Shown here one piece after another: positions 1 through 7,731 of a stretch of 64,000 nucleotides of DNA; positions within the stretch are counted from its first letter, which is position 1; every line of letters begins with the position of its first letter. A program made the translations under genes and the position numbers. The stretch comes from Moorena producens 3L (GTDB lineage Bacteria; Cyanobacteriota; Cyanobacteriia; Cyanobacteriales; Coleofasciculaceae). The DNA lies in the NCBI RefSeq assembly GCF_000211815.1, contig NZ_GL890970.1:94186-158185 (forward strand), given 5' to 3'. The notes under the pieces are model-generated. The model saw only the letters and a list, made by a program, of their open reading frames with translations. It was not told where the DNA came from and made no database searches.

Positions 1-27
1 CGTGTTACACTGTCTTATGAAATTGGT

Positions 28-1080
28 ATGAGTAACGTTAATCCCCGCCCTCTGTTAACTCGCCTCTTTTACCGCTTGCGCCGGGATGGGTTTGCCTTGG
101 GAATTAATGAATATTTAGCTGCCTTACAAGCTATGGAGGGCGGCTGGGGAGTGCAGGATGCCAATGCTCTCAAAAAACTTTTGCGGACGCTTTGGTGTCA
201 TTCCCTAGCCCAACAAGACCATTTAGAAGTCATTTTTCGTTCCATTAGCGCAGAAGAGAGCCAAGAGGAAGCAAAACCAAGGGAATTTCCATCAGAATCA
301 CCGGAATCATCGTCCTCCCCTAAGAATCCTCCTCCTGTATCCTCTGGGGAACAAGTTACCTCAAGGGTAGACTCTCCTACTCCAGTTCCTGAATTATCCT
401 TACTGCCGGTCAAATCATCAATCAATTCATTAGAACAGACAGAAGACCGGGATTTCCAAGGGTATTATCCCATTTCTCGCAGGTATATGGTTTATAGCTG
501 GCGTTATTTACGGCGGATGGTGGCAGATGGTAGAGAAGATGTTCTGGATGTGGAAGGGACAATTGCCAAGGTCTGCCAACAGGGATTTTTTTTAAAGCCC
601 AAATACAGCCGAAGGGAGCAAAATCACGCTGATTTGCTATTGTTGCTGGATCAGGAAGGCTCCATGACTCCCTTTCACCGCTTTACGCGAGATTTAGTGG
701 AAACTGCCCAACACGACAGTAATATCGAACGGGTGCGGGTGGGCTATTTCCACAACGTTCCACCAGAGTATGTTTATAAAGACCCTTATCTAACCGAAAA
801 GGTAAAGTTTGAATCGATTTTGGCAGAGTCCGATGGGGATACCAGTGTTTTAATTGTCAGCGATGGGGGAGCAGCTCGTGGCGATCGCCGTTCGGAAAGA
901 TTTTCAGCAACCGCTGAAGTTTTGTGGCACATTAAACAGCATACCAAGTTAATTGCCTGGTTGAATCCCGTTCCCTCTGAACGCTGGCAGGGAAGCACTG
1001 CCCAATTTATCGCTCATTTAGTACCAATGTACCCCCTCGATCCTCATGGGTTAAATCAAGCGATCGCACAGATTCGTTAA
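28..1080 (+). CDS. vWA (von Willebrand factor A)-domain protein, CoxE-like
   Basis: A 350-aa protein with a helical N-terminus (roughly 1-75), a Ser/Pro/Glu-rich linker (about 75-145) and a C-terminal vWA-like fold. The metal-site loop near residue 208 reads LLLLLDQEGSM, so the canonical DxSxS motif is altered to D-Q-E-G-S. A second vWA-like strand is LIVSDGGAARG, near residue 272. The stop is 5 nt before the next start, so the two genes are almost certainly co-transcribed. Proteins of this type usually follow a MoxR AAA+ ATPase, and the left window edge would cut off such a gene. By family, vWA-MoxR pairs act as metal-dependent, ATPase-driven protein-remodelling units; here the role is inferred from context only. 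The start was chosen at the first ATG. Confidence 0.75.
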   Translation: MSNVNPRPLLTRLFYRLRRDGFALGINEYLAALQAMEGGWGVQDANALKKLLRTLWCHSLAQQDHLEVIFRSISAEESQEEAKPREFPSESPESSSSPKNPPPVSSGEQVTSRVDSPTPVPELSLLPVKSSINSLEQTEDRDFQGYYPISRRYMVYSWRYLRRMVADGREDVLDVEGTIAKVCQQGFFLKPKYSRREQNHADLLLLLDQEGSMTPFHRFTRDLVETAQHDSNIERVRVGYFHNVPPEYVYKDPYLTEKVKFESILAESDGDTSVLIVSDGGAARGDRRSERFSATAEVLWHIKQHTKLIAWLNPVPSERWQGSTAQFIAHLVPMYPLDPHGLNQAIAQIR

Positions 1081-1085
1081 GATCT

Positions 1086-2810
1086 ATGACAACTTCCTCA
1101 TCTGACCAATTAACGGGAGAATTAGCCAAACAACAAATTGAACGGTTTGTGGCCAGGTTTGAACCTAACTATCGATATCTAGCTTGTCATTGTGCCTTGC
1201 CCTTGGTCTTGACTCCGGAATTGGTGAATTATATCCGAGTGCAATTTTTACTGAACGAGGAAGTGCCTTGGATAGCAGAAGCGGATTTACTGTTATCGGA
1301 GTTATGCCGTCCAGTTGGTTATGAATTATATGCCATGACTCCGGCGGTACGGTCTAATTTATTGGCACAATTTGAAACACCAGAATTTCAGCATAAATTT
1401 GGCACAAATCGCCTCAAATCCGTCGCCCAATTGCTGATGGACTACGTGACTTATTTAATGGGAACCCATCCCCCTAGCCGACAGGGAGAATTCCAGGCAC
1501 AACAATGGGCAGCCATGGTGTATTTAGATCAACATCGCACTCAAGCAGAAGAAGAGATTGCCACAGCCCTACAAGGATTGGTTAACCGAGGAAAAAATGG
1601 ACAGGCAGAATTAGCCCGATTACAGCGTTTAATTCAAGAATTTAGACCCCAGTTGAGTCAATATGACCGATTAATGAAATTTGCTCAATCCCTCGGAATC
1701 TGGCTCAAAGATCAAATTCCCCCTGATGCTGGTCAATCCTATGGTGTTCATGGGGTAAACCTTAGCCTTAATCAAGTCACTCAGCTTGAAGGTTTTCCAC
1801 CTTTGCAAACCTTTGAATGTGAGGTGGTAACCATTGGGCTGGGAGCAGGGACAGAGATTAACGCTAGACTTTTCCTTTCTTCAGGGGAACGGATATCAAT
1901 AGATCTTGTGCTAGAACGTTTTACGTTTGAAGTGGCAACTATTGAGTTGAAACCAACACGCCGGTTGAGAACAGAAACAGAACTAATTATCAACCGTCAT
2001 CAGCATGGAGCTTATGGTTTTACCGAAGACTTAGGGAATGGAGTTGAGCTAGAGATGGTTGGCATTCGTGAAGGGAGCTTTATCATGGGTTCTCCAGAAA
2101 CCGAAGAGGGGCATAGCAAAAGTGAAAGTCCCCAGCATCAAGTCACCGTTAAATCCTTCTTGATGGGTAAATACCCAGTTACCCAAGCCCAATGGCAAGC
2201 TGTGGCCGCCCTACCCGAAGTCAAAACAGAACTTGAACCCGATCCATCCTATTTTAAAGGGGAAAACCGACCTGTAGAGAGAGTCTCTTGGTATGATGCG
2301 GTGGAATTTTGTGAGCGACTTTCCCAGTATACGAAACGCCAGTATCGCTTGCCCAGTGAAGCCGAGTGGGAGTATGCTTGTCGAGCAGGTACAACGACTC
2401 CGTTTCATTTTGGTGAGACAATTACAACCGACCTAGCTAACTATGATGGCAACTATACTTATGGCTCTGGTTCCAAAGGCAAATATCTTGAGGAAACAAC
2501 CCCAGTGGGGAGTTTTAGGGTAGCCAATGAGTTTGGACTCTACGATATGCATGGAAATGTGTGGGAGTGGTGTGCAGACCATTGGCACTCAAACTATGAA
2601 GATGCACCAACTGATGGTAGTGCCTGGGAAGATGAGTCTAACAATAATAACGATAATGATAATCTATCCCGGCTGTTGCGGGGCGGTTCTTGGCGCAGCG
2701 ACCCTGGATTCTGCCGTTCTGGGTCTCGCCCCTTCTATAATCCGCTCCTCAGGCGCAGCGGCAGCAAGTTTGGTTTTCGTGTGGTGTGTGGGTGTGCGTG
2801 GACTCTTTAG
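1086..2810 (+). CDS. FGE-sulfatase/SUMF1-fold protein with N-terminal effector-associated domain
   Basis: A 574-aa protein. Residues ~1-110 form a helical domain (pattern PWIAEADLLLSELCRPVGYE) that I recall from cyanobacterial conflict-type proteins. Residues 110-310 are a linker region. Residues ~315-570 are a complete formylglycine-generating-enzyme/SUMF1 fold, with MGKYPVTQAQWQAV, RLPSEAEWEYACRAGT, YDMHGNVWEWCADHW, RGGSW and GFRVVC. The family includes real FGEs, but many bacterial members use the C-type-lectin core for binding rather than catalysis. Codons from about 2691 to the GFRVVC block are strikingly different from the paralogue at 3174, mostly at codon positions 1 and 2 (see separate entries). 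It lies 5 nt behind the vWA gene, so it is probably the effector or sensor of that operon. Confidence 0.85.
   Translation: MTTSSSDQLTGELAKQQIERFVARFEPNYRYLACHCALPLVLTPELVNYIRVQFLLNEEVPWIAEADLLLSELCRPVGYELYAMTPAVRSNLLAQFETPEFQHKFGTNRLKSVAQLLMDYVTYLMGTHPPSRQGEFQAQQWAAMVYLDQHRTQAEEEIATALQGLVNRGKNGQAELARLQRLIQEFRPQLSQYDRLMKFAQSLGIWLKDQIPPDAGQSYGVHGVNLSLNQVTQLEGFPPLQTFECEVVTIGLGAGTEINARLFLSSGERISIDLVLERFTFEVATIELKPTRRLRTETELIINRHQHGAYGFTEDLGNGVELEMVGIREGSFIMGSPETEEGHSKSESPQHQVTVKSFLMGKYPVTQAQWQAVAALPEVKTELEPDPSYFKGENRPVERVSWYDAVEFCERLSQYTKRQYRLPSEAEWEYACRAGTTTPFHFGETITTDLANYDGNYTYGSGSKGKYLEETTPVGSFRVANEFGLYDMHGNVWEWCADHWHSNYEDAPTDGSAWEDESNNNNDNDNLSRLLRGGSWRSDPGFCRSGSRPFYNPLLRRSGSKFGFRVVCGCAWTL
2691..2790 (+). 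other. Putative DGR variable region (VR) 1
   Basis: The C-terminal codons of the FGE gene between RGGS and the conserved GFRVVC. Diversified codons are mostly NNC (cgc, agc, gac, ttc, ccc, ttc, ctc, ctc, cgc, agc, ggc, agc). This is what adenine-specific mutagenesis of AAC template codons produces. Invariant islands (CRSGSR, NP, GFRVVC) separate the variable sites. No reverse transcriptase or adenine-rich template repeat was seen in the window, so the assignment is inferred from comparison with the second copy. Confidence 0.55.
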
Positions 2811-2861
2811 CCCTTTACCCTTTTGCCCTTTTGCCCTTTACCCTGTTTTTTTTATTCTTGT

Positions 2862-3160
2862 GGAACAGGCTTCTAGCCTGTTGCGGGCATAGCTTGCCTG
2901 TGTCAAGCTCAATCAACTAATAATATTGGTCACTGGCAAGATCTAATAATATTGGTCACTGGCAAGATGCCAGTTCTACAACTAATAATAATATCACGCG
3001 GCAAGATGCCAGTTCTACCGGTAGAAATCTGTTGTATAAGCATCTCTTGTAGAACAGGCTTCCAGCCTGTGATGCATAATCATCTTGATTACTGGCAAGA
3101 TCTAATAATATTGGTCACTGGCAAGATGCCAGTTCTACACAAGATGCCAGTTTTACATCA
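2862..3160 (+). repeat. Interspersed short repeats between the two FGE genes
   Basis: The gap of about 360 bp holds no gene. It contains GGCAAGATGCCAGTTCTAC-type units (four or more full or partial copies), a duplicated segment with CTAATAATATTGGTCACTGGC, and imperfect dyads GAACAGGCTTCCAGCCTGT. A GAACAGGCTTCCAGCCTGTGAT copy recurs at about 4088, downstream of the second FGE gene. Such dispersed dyads are common in large cyanobacterial genomes. Confidence 0.8.
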
Positions 3161-3173
3161 GTAAAACCAAACA

Positions 3174-4067
3174 ATGGTGATGGCAGAAACAAGTAAAGAA
3201 GAACAGCAATCAGAACTTAATATCAAACGCCATCGGCGACAAATTCAGTACTTCACTGAAGACTTGGGAAATGGTATCACCTTGGACATGGTTGCCATCC
3301 CCGGTGGCACTTTCGAGATGGGTTCCCCAGAAACCGAAGAGGGGCATACAGACACAGAAAGTCCACAGCATCAAGTCACGGTTAAATCCTTCTTCATGGG
3401 TAAATACCCAGTTACCCAAGCCCAATGGCAAGCGGTGGCCGCCCTACTCCAAGTCAAAAGAGAACTTGAACCCAATCCATCCTATTTTAAAGGGAAAGAC
3501 CGACCTGTAGATACAGTCTCTTGGTCTGATGCGGTAGAGTTTTGTGAGCGGCTGTCCGAGTATACCAAACGCCCTTATCGCTTGCCCAGTGAAGCCCAGT
3601 GGGAGTACGCCTGTAGAGCTGGAACAACCACCCCGTTTCATTTTGGAGAGACGATTACTACAGAGTTTGCTAATTACAATGGAACAGATGATCAACACGG
3701 TGGTTGGAAAGGGTCTTATGGTAATGGGCCATCAGGGATTTATCGTAGAGAAACCACCCCAGTGGGTAGTTTTGGGGTAGGCAATGATTTTGGACTCTAC
3801 GATATGCATGGGAATGTGTGGGAGTGGTGTGCAGACCATTGGCACTCAAACTATAAAGGTGCGCCGACAGATGGCACTGCCTGGCAAGATGAACCGGATA
3901 GCCATAATGAAAATGATAATAAATATCGGGGGTGGCGGGGTGGTTCCTGCTACACCTTGCCTAAAAACTGCCGTTCTGGGTCTCGCGGCGTCTTTAATCC
4001 GGCCTTGAGGCACCTCGTCGGCAATATTGGTTTTCGTGTGGTGTGTGCCCAGGAGTGGACTCCGTAA
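3174..4067 (+). CDS. FGE-sulfatase/SUMF1-fold protein, paralogue of the 1086-2810 C-terminal domain
   Basis: A 297-aa single-domain paralogue beginning after a short charged N-terminus. The order of motifs is the same as in the upstream gene: MGSPETEEGH, MGKYPVTQAQWQAV, RLPSEAQWEYACRAGT, YDMHGNVWEWCADHW, RGGS and GFRVVC. The body is closely similar to the upstream gene, including shared nucleotide runs, which indicates a local tandem duplication that lost the N-terminal domain. The last third of the binding face (3948-4050) is diverged. Two ATGs (3174 and 3180) are possible starts and neither has a clear Shine-Dalgarno. The repeat-rich gap suggests its own promoter or readthrough from the vWA operon. 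Likely a ligand- or protein-binding variant rather than an enzyme; inferred. Confidence 0.85.
   Translation: MVMAETSKEEQQSELNIKRHRRQIQYFTEDLGNGITLDMVAIPGGTFEMGSPETEEGHTDTESPQHQVTVKSFFMGKYPVTQAQWQAVAALLQVKRELEPNPSYFKGKDRPVDTVSWSDAVEFCERLSEYTKRPYRLPSEAQWEYACRAGTTTPFHFGETITTEFANYNGTDDQHGGWKGSYGNGPSGIYRRETTPVGSFGVGNDFGLYDMHGNVWEWCADHWHSNYKGAPTDGTAWQDEPDSHNENDNKYRGWRGGSCYTLPKNCRSGSRGVFNPALRHLVGNIGFRVVCAQEWTP
3948..4050 (+). other. Putative DGR variable region (VR) 2
   Basis: Counterpart of 2691-2790. From the codon after RGGS to the codon before GFRVVC I count 27 nucleotide differences between the two regions. Of these, 22 fall at codon positions 1 or 2 and 5 at position 3, the reverse of ordinary coding divergence. 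The framework CRSGSR, NP and GFRVVC is identical. No template repeat is visible nearby. Confidence 0.55.
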
Positions 4068-4292
4068 CCCTTTACCCTTTTCCCAATGTGGAACAGGCTT
4101 CCAGCCTGTGATAGGCAGGCAAAATTTTTGGTATGGCAGTTGTAGTAAAGGTTAAGATATATTTCTGCGTTGAAGCTTCCTACTCCCTAAGAATTTTTCA
4201 AACTAAATAATTTGGCAAAAAGGCATGGATATAGCCTAAAAGTGTGATTTAATGACGTCTAAAGTGTTAGAGGGTTTTTTTAGCTATTAGGT

Positions 4293-4336
4293 GAGCTTGA
4301 CCTTGGCGAATTAAATTCACCACGGGTCGCACCTGA
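4293..4336 (+). repeat. Degenerate copy of a dispersed inverted repeat (GGTGCG...CGCACC family)
   Basis: The segment ending in CACGGGTCGCACC matches better copies at 15665-15705 and 33241-33281, though the left arm is eroded. It lies in the 324-bp gap 4068-4391, which otherwise holds the GAACAGGCTTCCAGCCTG dyad and a TTCCCTGTTCCCTA-type heptamer run just before the next gene. Confidence 0.6.
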
Positions 4337-4391
4337 GGTACACAGGATTTTTTCCCTGTTCCCTATTCCCTGTTCCCTAGAGCCTAAAATT

Positions 4392-5498
4392 ATGACTTTG
4401 AAAATTTTCTGTGACCAGAACTATCTGCCAGAGGGCATGACCTATGAGGCAATCCTATACCCCTTTTGGGGCAAGCCTCCCGAAAATCCTGAGGATCCCA
4501 TTAGTAGTTGTTTTGACCACTATGTAGAGATTGGAAAGTCTCTATTTAAGATGTCGTCTCTGGAGGAAGCAGATTTTGCAATTGTACCAGTTAATTGGGC
4601 ACTATGCAATTCTGAATTGGAACATAAAGCCAGACAATTAGCAGAAAACGTTAAATCAGCAGGCAAGCCCTTAATCAGTTTTTTTGGTGGAACTTCTTCC
4701 CATCTTAACTTACCGATTGAAAGTGATTTTGTATTCCGTAACTCCCTCTATCGATCCCTTAGAAAAAACAACGATTTTACCCTACCTCACTGGAGCGAAG
4801 ACTTTGTTGAAAACTATCTGGACAACAAACTCAATATCCGCCAAAAATGCTTAAAACCGGTAGTTGGTTTCTGTGGTTATGCCGTCAGGAAAAATCCCAA
4901 AACCCACTTAAAATTTTTATGGTCTAGAGTCAAAAAGAATGTCTTGAACTTGACAACTACTATTCCTCCCTATAATTGGGGACATGTGTTAAGAGGTCGA
5001 GCCTTAGATATCTTAGCCAAAGACCCTAACATAATCACCAACTTTCTGATTAGAGAACGCCCAGTTTTCTTCAATCAACCGGACTTCAAGTTGAAGCAAA
5101 AGCATCGGCTGGAATTTGTGTATAACCTAATAGACAGTGACTATATCTTCTGTTGCCGTGGCTCAGGTAACAATTCCTTTCGCTTCTATGAAGCATTGTG
5201 TTGTGGCAGAATTCCAGTTCTTGTAGATACCGATTGTGTGCTTCCCTACGACTTTGACATTGATTGGAAGAAATACTGTGTTTGGATAAAGGAGAATGAA
5301 CTTCATTTAATTGGCGATAAAATTGCTGAGTTTCACGACAATCTATCATCCCGGGAATTTGTAGATTTACAGTATGAATGTCGCCGGATTTGGAAAGAAC
5401 GAGTATCCCCAGAAGGGTTCTTTCGTAATTTTCATCGTCATCTGCCTATAGCAAAGGGAACAGGGAACAGGGAACAGGCAACAGTAGGGTGCATCTGA
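4392..5498 (+). CDS. Exostosin-like (GT47-type) glycosyltransferase
   Basis: A 368-aa protein with the exostosin-family signature FRFYEALCCGRIPVLV at about 276-291. It is followed by an acidic loop (DTDCVLPYDFDIDW) typical of the sugar-nucleotide-binding C-terminal half. The N-terminus (FCDQNYLPEG, then EADFAIVPVNW) resembles the family's N-terminal domain. No signal peptide or membrane segment is apparent, so it is probably cytoplasmic. The last ~13 residues (TGNREQATVGCI) come from an intergenic GGGAACA heptamer repeat that the frame has run into, so the ancestral stop was probably earlier. It is monocistronic, and the acceptor is unknown. Confidence 0.75.
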   Translation: MTLKIFCDQNYLPEGMTYEAILYPFWGKPPENPEDPISSCFDHYVEIGKSLFKMSSLEEADFAIVPVNWALCNSELEHKARQLAENVKSAGKPLISFFGGTSSHLNLPIESDFVFRNSLYRSLRKNNDFTLPHWSEDFVENYLDNKLNIRQKCLKPVVGFCGYAVRKNPKTHLKFLWSRVKKNVLNLTTTIPPYNWGHVLRGRALDILAKDPNIITNFLIRERPVFFNQPDFKLKQKHRLEFVYNLIDSDYIFCCRGSGNNSFRFYEALCCGRIPVLVDTDCVLPYDFDIDWKKYCVWIKENELHLIGDKIAEFHDNLSSREFVDLQYECRRIWKERVSPEGFFRNFHRHLPIAKGTGNREQATVGCI

Positions 5499-5510
5499 TA
5501 TAGCGCTACG

Positions 5511-5560
5511 CGCAAGTCAGAAGTTAGAAGTCAGAAGTCAAAAGTAAGCTAGGACTAGGT
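5511..5560 (+). repeat. AGAAGTC heptamer run
   Basis: Three to four imperfect AGAAGTC/AGAAGTT units. The same unit appears at about 28013 and 42783. The remainder of the gap up to 5703 shows no gene. Confidence 0.7.
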
Positions 5561-5735
5561 TTCGGAGTTTAGAAATGTCAAACATCTAAATGCGTAGTGC
5601 TATTTTTGTAAAAAAGAAGGGAAGTGTGGGGCGGGGGCGCGGGAATTTTATTAGAATTTTTGCCTAATTTCATAAACTAAAAAATATCAGGTCAGTTTGC
5701 ACGATGAAAGTCACAACTAAACTAGCACAATTAAG

Positions 5736-5881
5736 GGCGTTGCTGAATTAAGGAATGAATGCGCGATAATCTGGTTTTATTAAAGCCCCCTAAATCCCCC
5801 AATTCTGGGGGACTTTGAGAGTTTTTCCCCCCAGAATTGGGGGGCTAGGGGGGCGAAACCATACTCAGAATCAGCAACGCC
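5736..5881 (+). mobile_element. 146-bp MITE with 8-bp target duplication
   Basis: Perfect 11-bp terminal inverted repeats (GGCGTTGCTGA at 5736-5746, TCAGCAACGCC at 5871-5881) are flanked by direct CAATTAAG copies at 5728-5735 and 5882-5889. The interior carries a second dyad around CCCCCAATTCTGGGG / CCCCAGAATTGGGG. It has no coding capacity, so mobilisation would need a transposase in trans. The parent IS family is not assigned. Confidence 0.85.
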
Positions 5882-5989
5882 CAATTAAGAGCTAATTCCG
5901 GAAATATCAGTTACGAAGAAATTTCTGAATCTACGGGAATCGATCGGCAAGAATTAAGGGAACTTGAAAATGGGGAAGCGAATGCGATG

Positions 5990-6043
5990 AAGCGTTCGCA
6001 AAGCGTGGCCCAAAGGCCTCAGCTTCCGCTAAGAGCGATCGCT
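5990..6043 (+). repeat. Palindromic repeat inserted in frame in an HTH gene
   Basis: The dyad AAGCGTGGCC-CAAA-GGCCTCAGCTT sits at 6001-6025 and is followed by a HIP1 octamer. It encodes roughly KRSQSVAQRPQLPLRA between the RELENGEAN and LAQLCAFF blocks, where XRE proteins normally have only a few residues. A related GCGTGGCC-TTA-GGCC sequence occurs near 51980. Confidence 0.65.
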
Positions 6044-6413
6044 TTTACTACCCTCGCTCAACTCTGCGCCTTCTTTCACTGTAGTCCCAACGATTTATTG
6101 ATTGTAGACTGGGAGGGGGAAGAAATAGAGAAAGCTTCACAGATAATGAAACAGACATTTACCAATGCTGAGGCGATGCCACCCCGTTATGCGGAGGAAA
6201 TTTGGGATACTTTTTAAGGGACTATCTAGCTAGGGCAAACGCATCTAAATTCTAGAAGCCTTACTCAGAAGTGATGTAGTGCGGTCTTGGGGAAGCAGGG
6301 TCAAATAGCAAATATGAGATCCACCCACTTCGGATCAGTAAAATGTATTAACTTATAACCTTAGTGCTATAACAGCTTAGTTGTCCGAATGACGTACCAA
6401 ACCTCAGATCATT

Positions 6414-6725
6414 TTATGCATCTGATGGTTTCTCCCTGACACGCTCTTTCCAATATCCTGGCTCACGACTACAGTGCATCACCGCCACAATTAAAATGTA
6501 ATCTTCCTCAATAGTGTATAAAATCCCGTAGGGAAATTTACGTGTCAGACATCGAGGAATATCTTCATCAATAACAGCCCAACGAGTTGGTGACGCAACA
6601 ATTCAGAAAATTGCATCCTCAACTACATTGATAAATGCCTGTGCCAATTCAACTCTACGTTCTGCGTAAAACTCGACTGCTTCACCATATTCAGTCAAGG
6701 CTGCTGGGTGAAAGACATATTTCAT
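6414..6725 (-). pseudogene. ParE/RelE-type toxin with in-frame stop
   Basis: A 104-codon minus-strand frame begins MKYVFHPAALTEYGEAVEFY and ends with GYWKERVREK. This is a ParE/RelE-fold toxin pattern (HPAA.EY..A..FY, then P.R, RKFPYGILYTIE, VMHCSREPGYW). Codon 41 (6603-6605) is TGA, between EDAIF and IVASPTRW, which breaks the protein. The start overlaps the antitoxin stop as ATGA, the usual antitoxin-toxin coupling. The most likely reading is an inactivated toxin retained with its antitoxin. A sequencing error at one base is the alternative. Confidence 0.75.
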
Positions 6726-6952
6726 GGCTCCAGAAGTCGCCTCACTCTAGCTAACCCTTCCTCTCCAGGAATAGGCTGAACCATACCACTTCGGATTTCA
6801 TCTCGACGCTTCTTAGCTTCACTTACCCAAAGTGCTTGTAGGTTTTCGTCTACATCAAACTCAAGACTTTCAACCAGCTTCTGAGCCAACAATGCTCTCC
6901 ATGCACTGGGCAAAGATAAAGCTTCTTTGATTACTTGCTCAACAGAGACCAT
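6722..6952 (-). CDS. Addiction-module antitoxin-like protein
   Basis: A 76-aa protein (EQVIKEALSLPSAWRALLAQ, then ESLEFDVDENLQALWVSEAK) that resembles the short addiction-module component family found 5' of ParE/RelE toxins. Its stop overlaps the toxin start by ATGA, and it is first in the two-gene operon read leftward. The family normally neutralises the toxin and represses its own promoter. Because the toxin frame carries an in-frame TGA, this gene may now be an orphan antitoxin. The upstream DNA is a copy of the 3' flank of the ATPase gene at 8407 (see 6960-7225), so its promoter may have been acquired by that duplication. Confidence 0.75.
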   Translation of the reverse strand: MVSVEQVIKEALSLPSAWRALLAQKLVESLEFDVDENLQALWVSEAKKRRDEIRSGMVQPIPGEEGLARVRRLLEP

Positions 6953-6959
6953 AACATTC

Positions 6960-7225
6960 GGGCATCATAGATAATACCCAGAGTCTAGCAAAAAAGTAGT
7001 AAACATAACACAGAATAAAAATGCGATTGGCCGTAGGTCATCGCTACTTGAGGTGCATCTACTGAATTTGATATCAACTCAATCGCTGGCAAAGCCACAA
7101 AGCAAAGACTGGAATTGTGCTTGGGGCTCAACCAATTCAAATGGCGCTGATAAATCCAAAAGATTCACGGGCTTTTGCATCCCAATCCCAAGTGTAGACA
7201 TCTTGCGGTGGTACACCTTCACTGT
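6960..7225 (-). pseudogene. Internally deleted copy of the ATPase gene at 8407-9663
   Basis: Positions 6960-~7105 match 8294-8439 (the ATPase 3' end and flank), and ~7106-7225 match ~9457-9571 (its codons about 31-69). Shared stretches include GCATCATAGATAATACCCAG, TGGCAAAGCCACAAAGCAAA, CTGGAATTGTGCTT and CACCTTCACT. About 1.02 kb of the gene is missing at the junction. No usable frame remains. This explains nearly all of the 390-bp gap between the antitoxin and Doc genes. Confidence 0.8.
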
Positions 7226-7341
7226 TCATGTTTTCTACAGCGTACTAATTTAAGCTTGTACCCATTATCCCCTCAATCGACACAGCAAAGCGCTAGAGCA
7301 TCGGTTTAGTAATCAAAATCAAAAAATATTGTTATTATTAC

Positions 7342-7731
7342 TTACACTTCCTGGGAGTTACCTGCAATCCAAGTAGCTATAGACTCTTGATTTTCTATTC
7401 CTTCTACTAAATTATTAATCTTGATCACGGCTTCTTCTTCTGCGGCCACTAACTCATATCCGTTTAAACGTAAAAAAACGTCGATGACAGCAAGGGCAAT
7501 TCGCTTGTTACCATCGACGAAAGGATGATTTTTTGCCAAACTAAAAGCGTAGGCTGCTGTCAGATCAAACAGACTAGCACTATCACTGTAAGCAAATAAA
7601 TGTTTAGGTCTAGCTAAACTACTGGAAAGTAAATTCGGATCTCTTAATCCAAAACATCCGCCATGCTCTAGGATTAACTCGTCATGGATAGCTATTACTG
7701 CTTGCTCTGGCACCCAGCGAGGCTCTTTCAC
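7342..7731 (-). CDS. doc: Doc-type (death-on-curing) Fic-fold toxin
   Basis: A 129-aa protein with the Doc/Fic motif HPFVDGNKRIAL at 69-80. It has the NKR ending seen in Doc kinases rather than the GNGR of AMP-transferring Fic proteins. LRDPNLLSSSLARP near 29-42 is also typical of Doc. Doc of phage P1 phosphorylates EF-Tu and stalls translation, so the same is expected by family. Its start overlaps the stop of the 168-aa gene by 4 nt (ATGA), so translation is coupled. The usual Phd/AbrB-type antitoxin is not upstream; the 168-aa protein occupies that place. The length is normal for the family and all motif residues are present. Confidence 0.85.
   Translation of the reverse strand: MKEPRWVPEQAVIAIHDELILEHGGCFGLRDPNLLSSSLARPKHLFAYSDSASLFDLTAAYAFSLAKNHPFVDGNKRIALAVIDVFLRLNGYELVAAEEEAVIKINNLVEGIENQESIATWIAGNSQEV

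Larger units (their letters stand above)
5704..6217 (+). pseudogene. XRE/Cro-type HTH regulator gene split by a MITE
   Basis: Removing the 146-bp element at 5736-5881 plus one 8-bp target copy restores one frame. It starts ATG at 5704 (MKVTTKLAQLR), continues ANSGNISYEEISESTGID, RQELRELENGEAN, LAQLCAFFHCSPNDLLIV, and ends at 6217. This is the standard XRE layout (recognition helix, RELENG, LCxFFxCSPNDLL), about 120 residues. A small 76-codon frame from 5987 remains open but lacks most of the DNA-binding helices, so it is probably not functional. A palindromic repeat is also inserted in frame inside the domain (5990-6043). Orphan XRE proteins of this size are often antitoxin-like or phage-like regulators; no partner is visible. 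Confidence 0.75.

Noticed and set aside
2527..2892. Plus-strand open frame overlapping the first FGE gene
   Set aside because: It is a shifted frame of the conserved FGE domain and runs into repeats; no independent support.
7053..7253. Plus-strand frame of 66 codons
   Set aside because: Lies antisense to the deleted ATPase copy; the minus-strand homology explains the sequence.
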